Below, in pieces: positions 34,515-43,401 of a stretch of 62,225 bases of DNA. The position numbers and the translations under genes were made by a program. Within the stretch, counting starts at the first letter, position 1, and each line of letters starts with the position of its first letter. The notes under the pieces are model-generated. The model was not told where the DNA came from. It saw nothing but the letters and a program-made list of their open reading frames with translations, and ran no database searches. Source of the stretch: Paenibacillus auburnensis (GTDB lineage: Bacteria; Bacillota; Bacilli; Paenibacillales; Paenibacillaceae). The stretch spans positions 1-62,225 of the forward strand of contig NZ_CAKMMG010000017.1 of assembly GCF_927798115.1 (NCBI RefSeq). The letters are read 5' to 3'.

Positions 34515-37500
34515 TGTGTAGTTCTCCCTTCGATTTTAAAGACTGTTTCGCTGCCGCCAGAAACTGTTCGAGCAGATCAAGCAGCTCTTTGTCACTGAGA
34601 TCCTTAGCTTTTATACGGATGCCTGCTTTGGCATCTCTATCAAATTGTACACGTCTTTCGAAGCTATTTCCAACTTTCGCGAGTTTTGCCGTGTCAAACG
34701 CAGCCGTGCTGCCTTCATGGAAATTGAGTGCAACCTCATCGCCCTTACGGACCATGGATTCCATGCCGTAAAGTTTACCGTAAACCTTAAGGCGTGCTAC
34801 CGACAGCAGATTAATCACCGCCTCCGGTAATTCGCCAAACCGGTCAAGCAGTTCATCCTCCAGTTCGCCCGCATCCTCAAAGGTGGCAACCGCTGCAACC
34901 TTTTTATAGATTTCGATCTTCTGAATGCTGTCGTAAATATACTCGGACGGCAGATAGGCGTCAATCGACAAATCAATGACGGTATTGCCTTGCTTGAGCG
35001 AAGTATCCTCTTCCCCAAGAACCGTAACCTTCCGCTTACGGATTTCTTCTGCCAGCATCTGCGAATACAGATCGAATCCGACAGAGGCAATGAATCCATG
35101 CTGCTCTGCGCCAAGCAGGTTTCCGGCACCGCGGATGGACAAGTCACGCATAGCTATTTTGAAGCCGGAACCCAGCTCTGTAAATTCCTTGATCGATTGC
35201 AGGCGTTTTTCCGCTACTTCTGTCAGCACTTTATCCCGCTGGTAGGTGAAGTAGGCATAGGCAATCCGGTTGGAACGGCCCACCCGTCCACGCAGCTGAT
35301 ACAGCTGGGACAATCCCATTTTGTCGGCATCATGCACAATCAGAGTATTAACGTTCGGGATATCCACTCCGGTCTCAATAATGCTCGTACTGACAAGCAC
35401 ATCATATTCCCCGTCAAGGAAATCAAGTATCGTTTTCTCCAGCTCCGACTCTGACATCTGGCCATGGCCGATGCCCACCCGCGCTTCCGGAACAAGCATA
35501 GAAATCTGTGCAGCCATCTCTTGAATGCCCTGCACGCGGTTGTACAGATAATAAACCTGGCCGCCGCGGGCCAGCTCACGCTCCACCGCCTCACGCGTAA
35601 GCGTCTGGCTGTGCTCTACCACATACGTTTGTACGGGAAAGCGGTTCTCTGGTGGAGTCTCAATGACTGACAAATCCCGCACCCCGAGCATGGACATATG
35701 CAGCGTACGCGGAATCGGTGTTGCTGTGAGGGTGAGAACATCGACATTCGTCTTCAGCTTTTTGAGTTTTTCTTTATGGGTTACACCGAATCTTTGCTCT
35801 TCATCCACAATCAGCAGGCCGAGATCCTTGAAGACCATATCCTGCGACAGCAGCCGGTGTGTCCCGATGACCACATCCACGGTTCCCTGCCGTACGCCCT
35901 TGATCGTCTCATTCTGCTCCTTACGGCTGCGAAACCGGCTGAGCACCTGAATGTTCAGCGGATAATTGGCAAACCGCTCCCGGAAGGTCTCGTAATGCTG
36001 CTGTGCCAAAATAGTGGTCGGCACAAGAACTGCCACCTGCTTGCCTTCAATGGCTGACTTGAATGCGGCACGGATCGCCACTTCAGTCTTGCCGTAGCCT
36101 ACGTCACCGCATAGCAGCCGGTCCATCGGACGGTTCTGCTCCATGTCCTTCTTGATTTCCTCAATCGCCCGGAGCTGGTCGCGCGTCTCTTCATAAGGGA
36201 ACATTTCCTCGAATTCACGCTGTTCCTGGGTATCCTTCTCGAATCCGTAGCCAAGCGCACTCTGCCGCTCTGCATAGAGCTTAATCAAATCATCCGCGAT
36301 ATCCTGCACAGAGGAGCGTACCTTGCTCGTAACTCTCGTCCATTCGTTACCGCCGAGCTTATAGACCTTCGGCTCCTTGTCTTCCGAACCGACATATTTC
36401 TGGATCAGATCAATTTGTTCAATCGGCACAGACAGCTTGTCACCGCCGGCATACATAATATGCATATAATCACGGTGAATGCCGCTGACCTCGAGCGTAC
36501 CGATCCCCATATATTTGCCGATCCCGTGATTCTGGTGAACGACGTAATCGCCGATTTTAAGCTCAGTATAGCTCTTAATCCGCTCGGCATTGTCGATTCC
36601 TTTGGACACCTTGCGCGCTTTGCGCTGCTTCTGTGAGAACATTTCCCCTTCGGTGATTACCGCCAGATGGATGGAAGGCAGCTCGAAGCCGGACCCCAGG
36701 TTACCTTGCAGCAATGTAGGCTCCTCAATACCGTAGTCATCAAGCACCCGGCGTACCCGTTCCATCCGTTCCTCACTGCTCGCAAGCATCACTACCTGCA
36801 CACCTGATTTATGCCAGCGCTCCATCTCTGATTTCAGTACATTCATCTGTCCATGGAAATCCTGCATGCCGCGGCTGATAAAGCCAAGGATGTTCTGGGG
36901 CTGGATATGGGGAACCTGACGCAAAAAGATCGACATAAACAGGCTCTGGAACGGCCGGCGGTACATAATTACATCATTGTCCACAGAGAGATGGAGGTCC
37001 GGCAGATTCTTGCCGTTCTGCAGCAGATGCAGGTTCCATTCCGACTCATCGCGTTCCAGCTGTTTCGCTGTCTCCAGCAGTCTTGCAGGCTCATCCAGTA
37101 CCAGCAGCGTATCCTGAGCCATGTAATCATATAAATGAGTACGTTCAGGATATAAGAGACTAATATATTTATAGATTTCAGGAAAATAAGTGCCTTCCCG
37201 CAGCATCTCCAGCTCACGGCCCATTTCCTCGCGCAGACGCAGCTTGGCCTGCCGGTCGGTCATCTTCTCCAGCTGGCGTTCCAGCATGTCCGCTGCAGCC
37301 GAAGCCGCCGACTCCAGACGGGAACGCTCCGCAATAATCTCTTTGGCCGGTGTAATCTTCACACTGCGTACCTTGTCAATGGAACGCTGATCTGCAGGGT
37401 CAAAGGTCCGGATGGAATCCACCTCATCATCGAACAGCTCCACCCGGTAAGCCAAAGCAGAGGTCATCGGATAAAAGTCGATAATTCCGCCCCGTACGCT

Positions 37501-38025
37501 AAGCTCGCCGCGGTTCTCAACCCGCTCTACCCGTTCATATCCCATCCCGATCATCGATATCAGGAAATCCTCCAGAGAGAGGGTCCCATCCTGCGAAATG
37601 GTCAGCTGGGCTTCAGCCATGACATGCGGCGAGGGAAGCAGACGGCGAACACCGGAATAAGGAACCACGACAATGCCCCGGAAGCCTTGTGCGCATTTGG
37701 TCAGCACATCGATCCGCTGGGCAAGCGTCTCCGGACTGGATACCGCTGCTTCAGCGGCTACCAGCTCATTGGCAGGGTATAGCAGCACGCGATCAGGAGA
37801 AAGCGCTTCCTGCAAGTCCTCAGCCATCTTCTGCGCTGAGAACATATTATGGGTCACTACGAGCAGCGGGCGTGCAGTCTCTTCATGCAGCGCCGCCAGC
37901 ATAATTTGTCTGGCCGAACCGGATAATCCCGAAATGAGCTGCTCCTTCATACCTGCAGCGACACCACGGGTGACAGATTGGAAATCAGGATCTTTGGAGA
38001 ATGCTTCTATAAGACCGTGTAACAA
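34501..38025 (-). CDS. mfd: Transcription-repair coupling factor
   Basis: Mfd removes RNA polymerase stalled at lesions and recruits UvrA. The 1174-residue protein has the UvrB-like N-terminal domains (1-330), an RNA-polymerase-interacting CarD-like domain (GDYVVHQNHGIGKYMG, about 495-510), and a RecG-like translocase with Walker A GDVGYGKT near residue 640 and the DEEQ box (VDEEQRFG). The C-terminal TRCF domain is complete. The start is TTG at 38025 preceded by AGAGGTG. Confidence 0.97.
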   Translation of the reverse strand: MLHGLIEAFSKDPDFQSVTRGVAAGMKEQLISGLSGSARQIMLAALHEETARPLLVVTHNMFSAQKMAEDLQEALSPDRVLLYPANELVAAEAAVSSPETLAQRIDVLTKCAQGFRGIVVVPYSGVRRLLPSPHVMAEAQLTISQDGTLSLEDFLISMIGMGYERVERVENRGELSVRGGIIDFYPMTSALAYRVELFDDEVDSIRTFDPADQRSIDKVRSVKITPAKEIIAERSRLESAASAAADMLERQLEKMTDRQAKLRLREEMGRELEMLREGTYFPEIYKYISLLYPERTHLYDYMAQDTLLVLDEPARLLETAKQLERDESEWNLHLLQNGKNLPDLHLSVDNDVIMYRRPFQSLFMSIFLRQVPHIQPQNILGFISRGMQDFHGQMNVLKSEMERWHKSGVQVVMLASSEERMERVRRVLDDYGIEEPTLLQGNLGSGFELPSIHLAVITEGEMFSQKQRKARKVSKGIDNAERIKSYTELKIGDYVVHQNHGIGKYMGIGTLEVSGIHRDYMHIMYAGGDKLSVPIEQIDLIQKYVGSEDKEPKVYKLGGNEWTRVTSKVRSSVQDIADDLIKLYAERQSALGYGFEKDTQEQREFEEMFPYEETRDQLRAIEEIKKDMEQNRPMDRLLCGDVGYGKTEVAIRAAFKSAIEGKQVAVLVPTTILAQQHYETFRERFANYPLNIQVLSRFRSRKEQNETIKGVRQGTVDVVIGTHRLLSQDMVFKDLGLLIVDEEQRFGVTHKEKLKKLKTNVDVLTLTATPIPRTLHMSMLGVRDLSVIETPPENRFPVQTYVVEHSQTLTREAVERELARGGQVYYLYNRVQGIQEMAAQISMLVPEARVGIGHGQMSESELEKTILDFLDGEYDVLVSTSIIETGVDIPNVNTLIVHDADKMGLSQLYQLRGRVGRSNRIAYAYFTYQRDKVLTEVAEKRLQSIKEFTELGSGFKIAMRDLSIRGAGNLLGAEQHGFIASVGFDLYSQMLAEEIRKRKVTVLGEEDTSLKQGNTVIDLSIDAYLPSEYIYDSIQKIEIYKKVAAVATFEDAGELEDELLDRFGELPEAVINLLSVARLKVYGKLYGMESMVRKGDEVALNFHEGSTAAFDTAKLAKVGNSFERRVQFDRDAKAGIRIKAKDLSDKELLDLLEQFLAAAKQSLKSKGELHNVVK

Positions 38026-38053
38026 CTAAAGACACCTCTCTTACTGAACAGGC

Positions 38054-38078
38054 TGACGGTGATATGAAATCACCGTCA
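38054..38078. other. Perfect ten-base-pair hairpin between fin and mfd
   Basis: TGACGGTGAT (38054-38063) and ATCACCGTCA (38069-38078) are separated by ATGAA. There is no T-run on either strand, so it is not a standard terminator. It follows the fin terminator and precedes the mfd ribosome site by about 40 bases. Confidence 0.5.
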
Positions 38079-38094
38079 CCTATTATGATTGGAA

Positions 38095-38128
38095 TCGAAA
38101 ACAAGCCTCAGCGTAAAGCCAAGGCTTG
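38095..38128 (-). terminator. Intrinsic terminator after fin
   Basis: On the minus strand CAAGCCT and AGGCTTG form the stem, followed by TTTTCG. The loop is 13 bases. Confidence 0.65.
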
Positions 38129-38158
38129 CGGATGACGACAGAGACAGGCGCTTCCACC

Positions 38159-38389
38159 TTACTGAAGCGGACTGGACAGCAGGCTGAGTTCGGGATTGTT
38201 ATCCAAGGCTTGCTTGCAATAATCGCAAGTTACCTTTACCGTGATTTCGCCGTCTGAATCATACGCTATGATATCTCTGCGTTCCGCAGGGGTTAAGGAG
38301 TGAAGGCCCAGCTGCATTTCTGTAGTAGAGCTTTTGTCGATGCTTCCCAGAAATGTCCGGCAGTGCCTGCACACGTAGTGTATTGCCAT
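38159..38389 (-). CDS. fin: Anti-sigma-F factor Fin
   Basis: In B. subtilis Fin (YabK) binds RNA polymerase and helps the forespore switch from sigma-F to sigma-G. The 76-residue protein has two CxxC pairs, Cys7-Cys10 and Cys55-Cys58, expected to bind zinc. The gene lies between pth and mfd, its conserved place. AGGAGG precedes ATG at 38389, and just before that a seven-base inverted repeat (CTGAAGG/CCTTCAG, 38400-38423) reaches the edge of the ribosome site. Confidence 0.93.
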   Translation of the reverse strand: MAIHYVCRHCRTFLGSIDKSSTTEMQLGLHSLTPAERRDIIAYDSDGEITVKVTCDYCKQALDNNPELSLLSSPLQ

Positions 38390-38480
38390 CTATATGCCTC
38401 CTGAAGGTAGTATATACCCTTCAGTATGCCCCGGCCGGAGCGCGTTTAGCCTGGAATCATGAGCCGGAGCCTTCTGACCT

Positions 38481-39041
38481 TTAGCCGTTGAATTTGGCCA
38501 TTGTCTGTTCAAATGTATGCTGGAGACTGAACTCCAGGGCATCGCATGTATCCAGAATCATCGTCTTCAGCTTATCTCCATCCTTCTTCGGGAAGGTAGA
38601 CAGCACATAATCCACTATTGCAAAACCCGGCTCAGGACGGGAAATGCCCATCCGTACCCGGTTGAAGGTTTGGGTGCCTGTATGCTGGATGATGGATTTG
38701 ATTCCGTTGTGGCCGCCGGCGCTGCCTTGATAACGCAGCCGGATCTTTCCAATTTCGGTATCCAGATCATCATACACCACAATCAGGTCCTCCAGCGTTA
38801 CTTTATAATATTCCATATAGGCGCGTACTGCTTCTCCGGACAGGTTCATAAAAGTCATGGGCTTAATCAAAACGGTTTTGACTCCGCCGATGACCCCTTC
38901 ACCAATTACAGATTTGCATTTGTTCTGGTTAAAGGTAATCCCATTCCGGGCTGCAAGCTCGTCGAGCGCCATAAATCCGACGTTATGCCTTGTTTTGGCA
39001 TACTGCGTCCCCGGATTCCCGAGTCCAACAATCCATTTCAT
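38481..39041 (-). CDS. pth: Peptidyl-tRNA hydrolase
   Basis: This enzyme frees tRNA from dropped-off peptidyl-tRNA (spoVC in B. subtilis). The 186-residue protein has GLGNPG (6-11), the catalytic His19 in TRHNVGF, and KPMTFMNLSG. ATG at 39041 is the family start, with AAAGGA ten bases ahead; the frame is open to 39098, which has no ribosome site. A divergent small gene starts about 90 bases upstream on the other strand. Confidence 0.97.
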   Translation of the reverse strand: MKWIVGLGNPGTQYAKTRHNVGFMALDELAARNGITFNQNKCKSVIGEGVIGGVKTVLIKPMTFMNLSGEAVRAYMEYYKVTLEDLIVVYDDLDTEIGKIRLRYQGSAGGHNGIKSIIQHTGTQTFNRVRMGISRPEPGFAIVDYVLSTFPKKDGDKLKTMILDTCDALEFSLQHTFEQTMAKFNG

Positions 39042-39081
39042 GATCGGCCGATCCTTTCCATCCGCTCTCTTAGCAGAAGAG

Positions 39082-39110
39082 TTGCGTTTTTGGTACAATA
39101 AGTTTTATAT
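39082..39110 (+). promoter_or_regulatory. Probable promoter of the small plus-strand gene
   Basis: TTGCGT (39082-39087) and TTATAT (39105-39110) have a 17-base spacer, 24 bases before the ATG. TACAAT at 39094-39099 is an alternative -10 with a poorer -35. Confidence 0.45.
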
Positions 39111-39133
39111 ACTCCAGAGACAGGTGATGAACG

Positions 39134-39334
39134 ATGCCACATCAGGGCGATATCTTAACGCTTCAGCGCCATTTCCAGTATCACATTCAGTATGCTGTGC
39201 CTGTCGAAATCTACAAGGACGACGTGTTCGTGGCTATCGGTGTAGTGACAGCGGTGGACGAGGGTTTTGTAGAATTGCAAGGCACTCTTTACAACCGCGG
39301 CCTGTTCACCTTTATCTCCCGTCCGGGGTACTAG
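39134..39334 (+). CDS. Small conserved-looking protein of unknown function
   Basis: I do not recognise this 66-residue protein. Its sequence alternates hydrophobic and polar residues typical of a small beta barrel (YAVPVEIYKDD, VAIGVVTAVDEG, VELQGTLYNRG). The gene is supported by an AGGTGATG ribosome site five bases from ATG, an upstream promoter-like pair, and its own perfect terminator 19 bases after the stop. It runs against all its neighbours, between pth and prs, where B. subtilis has ctc (general stress ribosomal protein L25-like), to which it shows no resemblance. An Sm-like or SH3-like nucleic-acid-binding barrel is only a guess. Confidence 0.75.
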   Translation: MPHQGDILTLQRHFQYHIQYAVPVEIYKDDVFVAIGVVTAVDEGFVELQGTLYNRGLFTFISRPGY

Positions 39335-39352
39335 GGGCCGGCATACGCCGAT

Positions 39353-39394
39353 AAGGGTTACATCTTCCGTGATCGGAGGTGTAACCCTTTTTTT
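39353..39394 (+). terminator. Intrinsic terminator of the small plus-strand gene
   Basis: AAGGGTTACA (39353-39362) and TGTAACCCTT (39380-39389) form a perfect ten-base-pair stem with a 17-base loop, followed by TTTTTTG. On the minus strand the flank is a run of A, so it probably does not terminate prs transcripts efficiently. Confidence 0.9.
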
Positions 39395-39446
39395 GATATG
39401 AAAAGTGCCTCTGCAAGCACCCGTATTCAAAGCGTACTTGCCTGTC

Positions 39447-40400
39447 CTATTCGATCTCGAACAGTTTACTGATCGACAATTCCTCATGAACGCGAATGAT
39501 CGCCTCGCCCATCAGTGGAGCCACGGACAACACTTTGAGTTTGGAGGTTGGATTGTCGCTGCGGATCGGAATTGTATCCGTCACGATAATTTCTTTGATT
39601 GGAGAGTTCTCCAGACGTTCATGCGCAGGGCCGGACAATACAGGGTGGGTACAGCAAGCGTACACTTCCTTTACGCCGCCTTCCATCAGGGCATTTGCCC
39701 CCAGCACAATTGTACCGGCTGTATCGATAATGTCATCGATCAGAATTGCCGTCTTGCCTTCGATGTTACCAATGATATTCATTACTTCGCTGACATTCGG
39801 CTCCGGACGGCGCTTGTCGATAATCGCCAGCGGGGCATTTAGGAAGTCGGCAAGCTTTCTTGCACGCACTACACCGCCATGGTCCGGCGATACTACAACC
39901 GGGTTCTGGATCTGTTTGGAGCGGAAGTACTGGGCCAGAATCGGAACACCCAGCAGATGATCCACCGGAATATCAAAGAAGCCCTGAATCTGCATAGCAT
40001 GAAGGTCCATAGTAATGACACGGTGCGCGCCTGCCTTCTCAATCAGGTTCGCTACCAGCTTGGCCGTAATCGGATCACGGGAGCGTGCCTTACGGTCCTG
40101 ACGGGCATATCCGTAGTAAGGAATAACCACGTTGATGCTCTTGGCTGAGGCACGTTTGAGCGCATCTACCATAACCAGGAGCTCCATCAGGTTATCATTG
40201 ACCGGGCCACAGGTGGATTGAACAATGTAGACATGACAGCCCCGGACACTTTCCGAAAGCTTGACCTGAATTTCTCCGTCACTGAAGCTCGTGGTGTGGG
40301 ATTCACCCATCGGAATGCCGATATAATCGGCAATTTGACTGGCCAGCTTAGGATTAGAGTTGCAGGTAAAAATCTTTAATTTGGAATCGCAATAAGTCAT
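39447..40400 (-). CDS. prs: Ribose-phosphate pyrophosphokinase (PRPP synthetase)
   Basis: This enzyme makes PRPP from ribose 5-phosphate and ATP, feeding purine, pyrimidine, NAD (nadC here), histidine and tryptophan pathways. The 317-residue protein has the ATP flexible loop YGYARQDRK, the DLHAMQIQGFF signature, and the PRPP loop IDDIIDTAGTI. It follows glmU by 98 bases, as in B. subtilis (gcaD-prs). The cytosolic enzyme is usually a hexamer. Confidence 0.97.
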   Translation of the reverse strand: MTYCDSKLKIFTCNSNPKLASQIADYIGIPMGESHTTSFSDGEIQVKLSESVRGCHVYIVQSTCGPVNDNLMELLVMVDALKRASAKSINVVIPYYGYARQDRKARSRDPITAKLVANLIEKAGAHRVITMDLHAMQIQGFFDIPVDHLLGVPILAQYFRSKQIQNPVVVSPDHGGVVRARKLADFLNAPLAIIDKRRPEPNVSEVMNIIGNIEGKTAILIDDIIDTAGTIVLGANALMEGGVKEVYACCTHPVLSGPAHERLENSPIKEIIVTDTIPIRSDNPTSKLKVLSVAPLMGEAIIRVHEELSISKLFEIE

Positions 40401-40498
40401 AAAATATAAACCCTCCGTGACGGAATTTAACTTCCAAGCAGCGCCGGCGCTAAAACCTCAGCTTCGTCCGGCGCTTTGGCATTGGCCTTTACGATGGA

Positions 40499-41890
40499 CT
40501 AAAGCTGGTCTTTCTTTGCTTTGGCGCGGGCACGGATCTTCTCCGCATATCCCGGCTTGTTCTCCTGTCTTACTCTGGCTACAGCCAAATCATTCTCCGA
40601 AACAGAGCGTGTGATGGTCGACCCCGCTACAACAAAAGCACCTTTGCCAACCGTTACCGGGGCAATCAGATTGACGTTGCTGCCGATAAAGGCGTCATCT
40701 TCTATCGTTGTCTTAGCTTTATTGAATCCGTCGTAATTGGCGGTAATGGCACCGCAGCCGACATTAACATTCTTACCGACTGAAGCATCGCCGATATAGC
40801 TTAAATGCGATACCTTCGAGCCGTCACCAATCGTGGCATTCTTGACCTCAACGAAATCGCCGATTTTGACTTCTTCCCCAAGCACCGTGCCTGGACGCAA
40901 ATAGGCGAATGGCCCAACGGATGTCCGTGCGCCGACGGTTGCTTGGCTGAGCACAGAATGCTTCACTGCAGCTCCGTCCATAATCGTGCAGTCTTCGATT
41001 TCACTGGAAGGCCCGATGACACAATTCTTCCCAATGACGGTCTTGCCTTTAAGCAGCGTTGACGGATACAGAATCGTATCTGCTCCAATGACAACATCAG
41101 CCTCAATATAGGTGGAGGCAGGATCAATGATCGTTACCCCGTTAAGCATATGAGTCTTGTTGATCCGCTGGCGCATATGCCCCTCTACCTCGGACAGGGC
41201 CAATCGGTCGTTAACGCCAATAGACTCCGCAGCGTCATGAGCCTGATATCCCAAAACGATATCACCCTGTGCCCGGAGTATGCCGATACAATCGGTTAAA
41301 TAGTATTCCTGCTGGTTGTTATTGTTCTTAACCTGCTCAAGTGCGGCAAACAGCTTGGCGTTATCAAAACAATAGGTACCTGTATTGATCTCGTTTACAG
41401 CAGCCTCTTCCGCATTGCAGTCCTTCTGTTCAACAATCTTCAGCACGCCGCCGTCTTCACCGCGGATAATCCGTCCATAGCCTGCAGGCTGGTCCATTAC
41501 TGCGGTTAATATCGTTGCAGCTGCCTGCTGTCCTTCATGCAGGGCCATCAGTCCTTCAAGCGTTTCGGCTGTGATAAGCGGTGTATCTCCGCAAATGACA
41601 ATCGTTGTGCCCTCTTCAGCGCCGAGAAGATCCTTGGCCTGCTTTACCGCATGACCGGTTCCCAGCTGCGTTTCCTGCAGCACATATTCAGCATCCTGGC
41701 CTATATAAGCTTTAACTGTCTCTGCGCCGTGTCCGACTACTACAATCTTGCGTTCGCATCCGGTCGCTTTTACGGTATCAAGCACATGCCCTACCATCGG
41801 TTTGCCACAGACGGGGTGCAGTACTTTATATAATTTAGATTTCATGCGCTTGCCTTGACCTGCAGCAAGTACAACAGCCATTCTTTTCAA
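40499..41890 (-). CDS. glmU: Bifunctional GlcN-1-P acetyltransferase / UDP-GlcNAc pyrophosphorylase
   Basis: GlmU makes UDP-GlcNAc for peptidoglycan and teichoic acids. The 463-residue protein has the uridyltransferase signature LAAGQGKRM (8-16) in the N half and a left-handed beta helix of hexapeptide repeats in the C half, with acetyltransferase residues in PFAYLRPG and the NYDG motif. The start is TTG at 41890, with AGGAGG nine bases ahead; this gives the family N-terminus MKRMAVVLAAG. The frame runs open to 41995, across the spoVG terminator, so the longer version is unlikely. Confidence 0.96.
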   Translation of the reverse strand: MKRMAVVLAAGQGKRMKSKLYKVLHPVCGKPMVGHVLDTVKATGCERKIVVVGHGAETVKAYIGQDAEYVLQETQLGTGHAVKQAKDLLGAEEGTTIVICGDTPLITAETLEGLMALHEGQQAAATILTAVMDQPAGYGRIIRGEDGGVLKIVEQKDCNAEEAAVNEINTGTYCFDNAKLFAALEQVKNNNNQQEYYLTDCIGILRAQGDIVLGYQAHDAAESIGVNDRLALSEVEGHMRQRINKTHMLNGVTIIDPASTYIEADVVIGADTILYPSTLLKGKTVIGKNCVIGPSSEIEDCTIMDGAAVKHSVLSQATVGARTSVGPFAYLRPGTVLGEEVKIGDFVEVKNATIGDGSKVSHLSYIGDASVGKNVNVGCGAITANYDGFNKAKTTIEDDAFIGSNVNLIAPVTVGKGAFVVAGSTITRSVSENDLAVARVRQENKPGYAEKIRARAKAKKDQL

Positions 41891-41943
41891 GAATGCCAAC
41901 CTCCTACTTCTTGAGCTCACTACTGAATATATCTCATTCCGGG

Positions 41944-41983
41944 CAAAAAGAAAAGAGAACCATGCAGCCATGGTTCCCTTTTC
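41944..41983 (-). terminator. Intrinsic terminator after spoVG
   Basis: On the minus strand AAAAGGGAACCATG and CATGGTTCTCTTTT pair around GCTG, followed by CTTTTTG. It lies between spoVG and glmU, so glmU may depend on read-through or its own promoter. Confidence 0.9.
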
Positions 41984-42060
41984 TTCGAACCCCAATTGAA
42001 AACGGCTTGACCTTACGCCGCCCGCAAAGGGCAGGCGTTCATCAGAGACAGCGCTTTAAC

Positions 42061-42348
42061 TTATGCTCCCTCTTCGATGACTTCTTCTTCTTCCGTAGCG
42101 GCGCGATCGTACTCGGCCAGAACCGCAGATTGAATCTTCTCGCGTGTTCCCGAAGAAATCGGGTGTGCGATGTCGCGGAATTCACCGTCCGGTGTACGCT
42201 TGCTGGGCATTGCAACGAACATCCCGTTATTACCATCGATGACGCGAATGTCATGAACAACAAACTCGTTATCGATTGTAATGGATGCGATTGCTTTCAT
42301 TCTCCCCTCAGAGTTGACGCGGCGGAGTCTGACATCCGTAATTTGCAT
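42061..42348 (-). CDS. spoVG: Septation / RNA-binding regulator SpoVG
   Basis: SpoVG is a small regulator affecting septation and sporulation, and binds nucleic acids in several Firmicutes. The 95-residue protein starts MQITDVRLRRV and has the FVAMPSKRTPDGEFRDIAHP core split over 48-67. ATG at 42348 is preferred, with GGTGGTG seven bases upstream, over GTG at 42363. The upstream region carries a sigma-H promoter and two 0A boxes (see those entries). Confidence 0.97.
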   Translation of the reverse strand: MQITDVRLRRVNSEGRMKAIASITIDNEFVVHDIRVIDGNNGMFVAMPSKRTPDGEFRDIAHPISSGTREKIQSAVLAEYDRAATEEEEVIEEGA

Positions 42349-42390
42349 GTGTGTGTTCACCACCTTTTTCCATCAGAGACTTGGTGTATA

Positions 42391-42417
42391 ATTCCACACA
42401 GCAAAGCGAATTCCTTC
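42391..42417 (-). promoter_or_regulatory. sigma-H promoter of spoVG
   Basis: On the minus strand -35 GAAGGAATT (42409-42417) and -10 GTGGAAT (42391-42397) are 11 bases apart. Both match the sigma-H consensus (RnAGGAwWW and RnnGAAT), and the region resembles the classic B. subtilis spoVG P1 (GTGGAATT, then ATACAC). Confidence 0.85.
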
Positions 42418-42472
42418 TTTTTGATTCCAAAAAATGACTGTTGAAGAAGATTATTTTTGCAGAACCATTGAT

Positions 42473-42520
42473 TTCGACACACTTCGTGCTGTTTTCTAAT
42501 AGTTCCTCATGTTTTCGACA
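42473..42520 (-). promoter_or_regulatory. Two Spo0A boxes upstream of spoVG
   Basis: Perfect TGTCGAA heptamers occur twice on the minus strand (42473-42479 and 42514-42520), 41 bases apart, in the non-coding gap between purR and spoVG. They lie 55-105 bases upstream of the sigma-H -35. The heptamer also occurs by chance inside coding sequences here, so the function is inferred from position. Confidence 0.5.
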
Positions 42521-42558
42521 CTTTCCTCCCCAGTCTGGAACTGAGTAAACAATCTTGC

Positions 42559-43386
42559 CTAAGAGGAAAAATAGTTACCGGGATGCGCCGAAATCCTCCG
42601 TACTTTGGAGTCCACCTCGGTTAGTTTTACCAGCGACACGTAGTCATGCAGCAGGCGTTCTTCTGTCTCCACAGCGCCTGACTCCACAAGTACGCCAACT
42701 CCGGCCACTTCCGCATTGAACTCCCCGAGCAGATCCACCATGCCGCGCACGGTGCCGCCGGCCTTCATGAAGTCGTCCACGATCAGAACTCGTGACTTCT
42801 CCCGCAAAGCCCGTCTCGACAATGACATGGTGTGAATGCTCTTGTGGGAGCCAGACACATAGTTAATGCTTACAGCCGAACCCTCCGTTACCTGATGATC
42901 ACGGCGCACCAGCACTACAGGCAGCCCCAGCTGCGCTGCTGTTGCATACGCGAGCGGAATCCCTTTGGTCTCCACTGTCATCACTACATCGATCTCCACG
43001 CCGTAGAATGCCGTTGCAATGATTTTGCCGGCCTGCTCCATTACCGAGGGAAGTCCCAGCAGGTCTGACATATACAGATAGCCGCCGGGCAGAATCCGGT
43101 CGCTCTTTTCAAGTTCTCCGCACAAGTGATTCACGAAGGCTAGCGCCATATCGGTAGGCATCCGCGGAATGTAGCGTACTCCGCCTGCTGCACCGGCTAG
43201 CGTCTGCAGCTCGCCCATACCTTCGCCCTCAAATACCTCTTTTATAATAGCCAAATCTTCACTGACGGATGATTTCGCTGCTCCGTACCGGTCAGCAAAT
43301 GTAGACAGCGGCAGCAAATCATGCGGTTTTTCAAGTAAAAATTGGGTCATATCAACCAAACGTTGGCTTCTTTTTAGTTTTTTCAC
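42559..43386 (-). CDS. purR: Purine repressor PurR
   Basis: PurR represses purine synthesis and transport genes and is released by PRPP. The 275-residue protein has an N-terminal winged helix (about 1-75) and a C-terminal phosphoribosyltransferase-like domain with the PRPP loop VLIVDDFMKAGGT. The start is GTG at 43386, six bases after GAGGAG, giving the family N-terminus; the frame extends 15 codons further. In B. subtilis purR is followed by yabJ, which is missing here. Confidence 0.96.
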   Translation of the reverse strand: MKKLKRSQRLVDMTQFLLEKPHDLLPLSTFADRYGAAKSSVSEDLAIIKEVFEGEGMGELQTLAGAAGGVRYIPRMPTDMALAFVNHLCGELEKSDRILPGGYLYMSDLLGLPSVMEQAGKIIATAFYGVEIDVVMTVETKGIPLAYATAAQLGLPVVLVRRDHQVTEGSAVSINYVSGSHKSIHTMSLSRRALREKSRVLIVDDFMKAGGTVRGMVDLLGEFNAEVAGVGVLVESGAVETEERLLHDYVSLVKLTEVDSKVRRISAHPGNYFSS

Positions 43387-43401
43387 GGAATGCTCCTCGC
43401 C

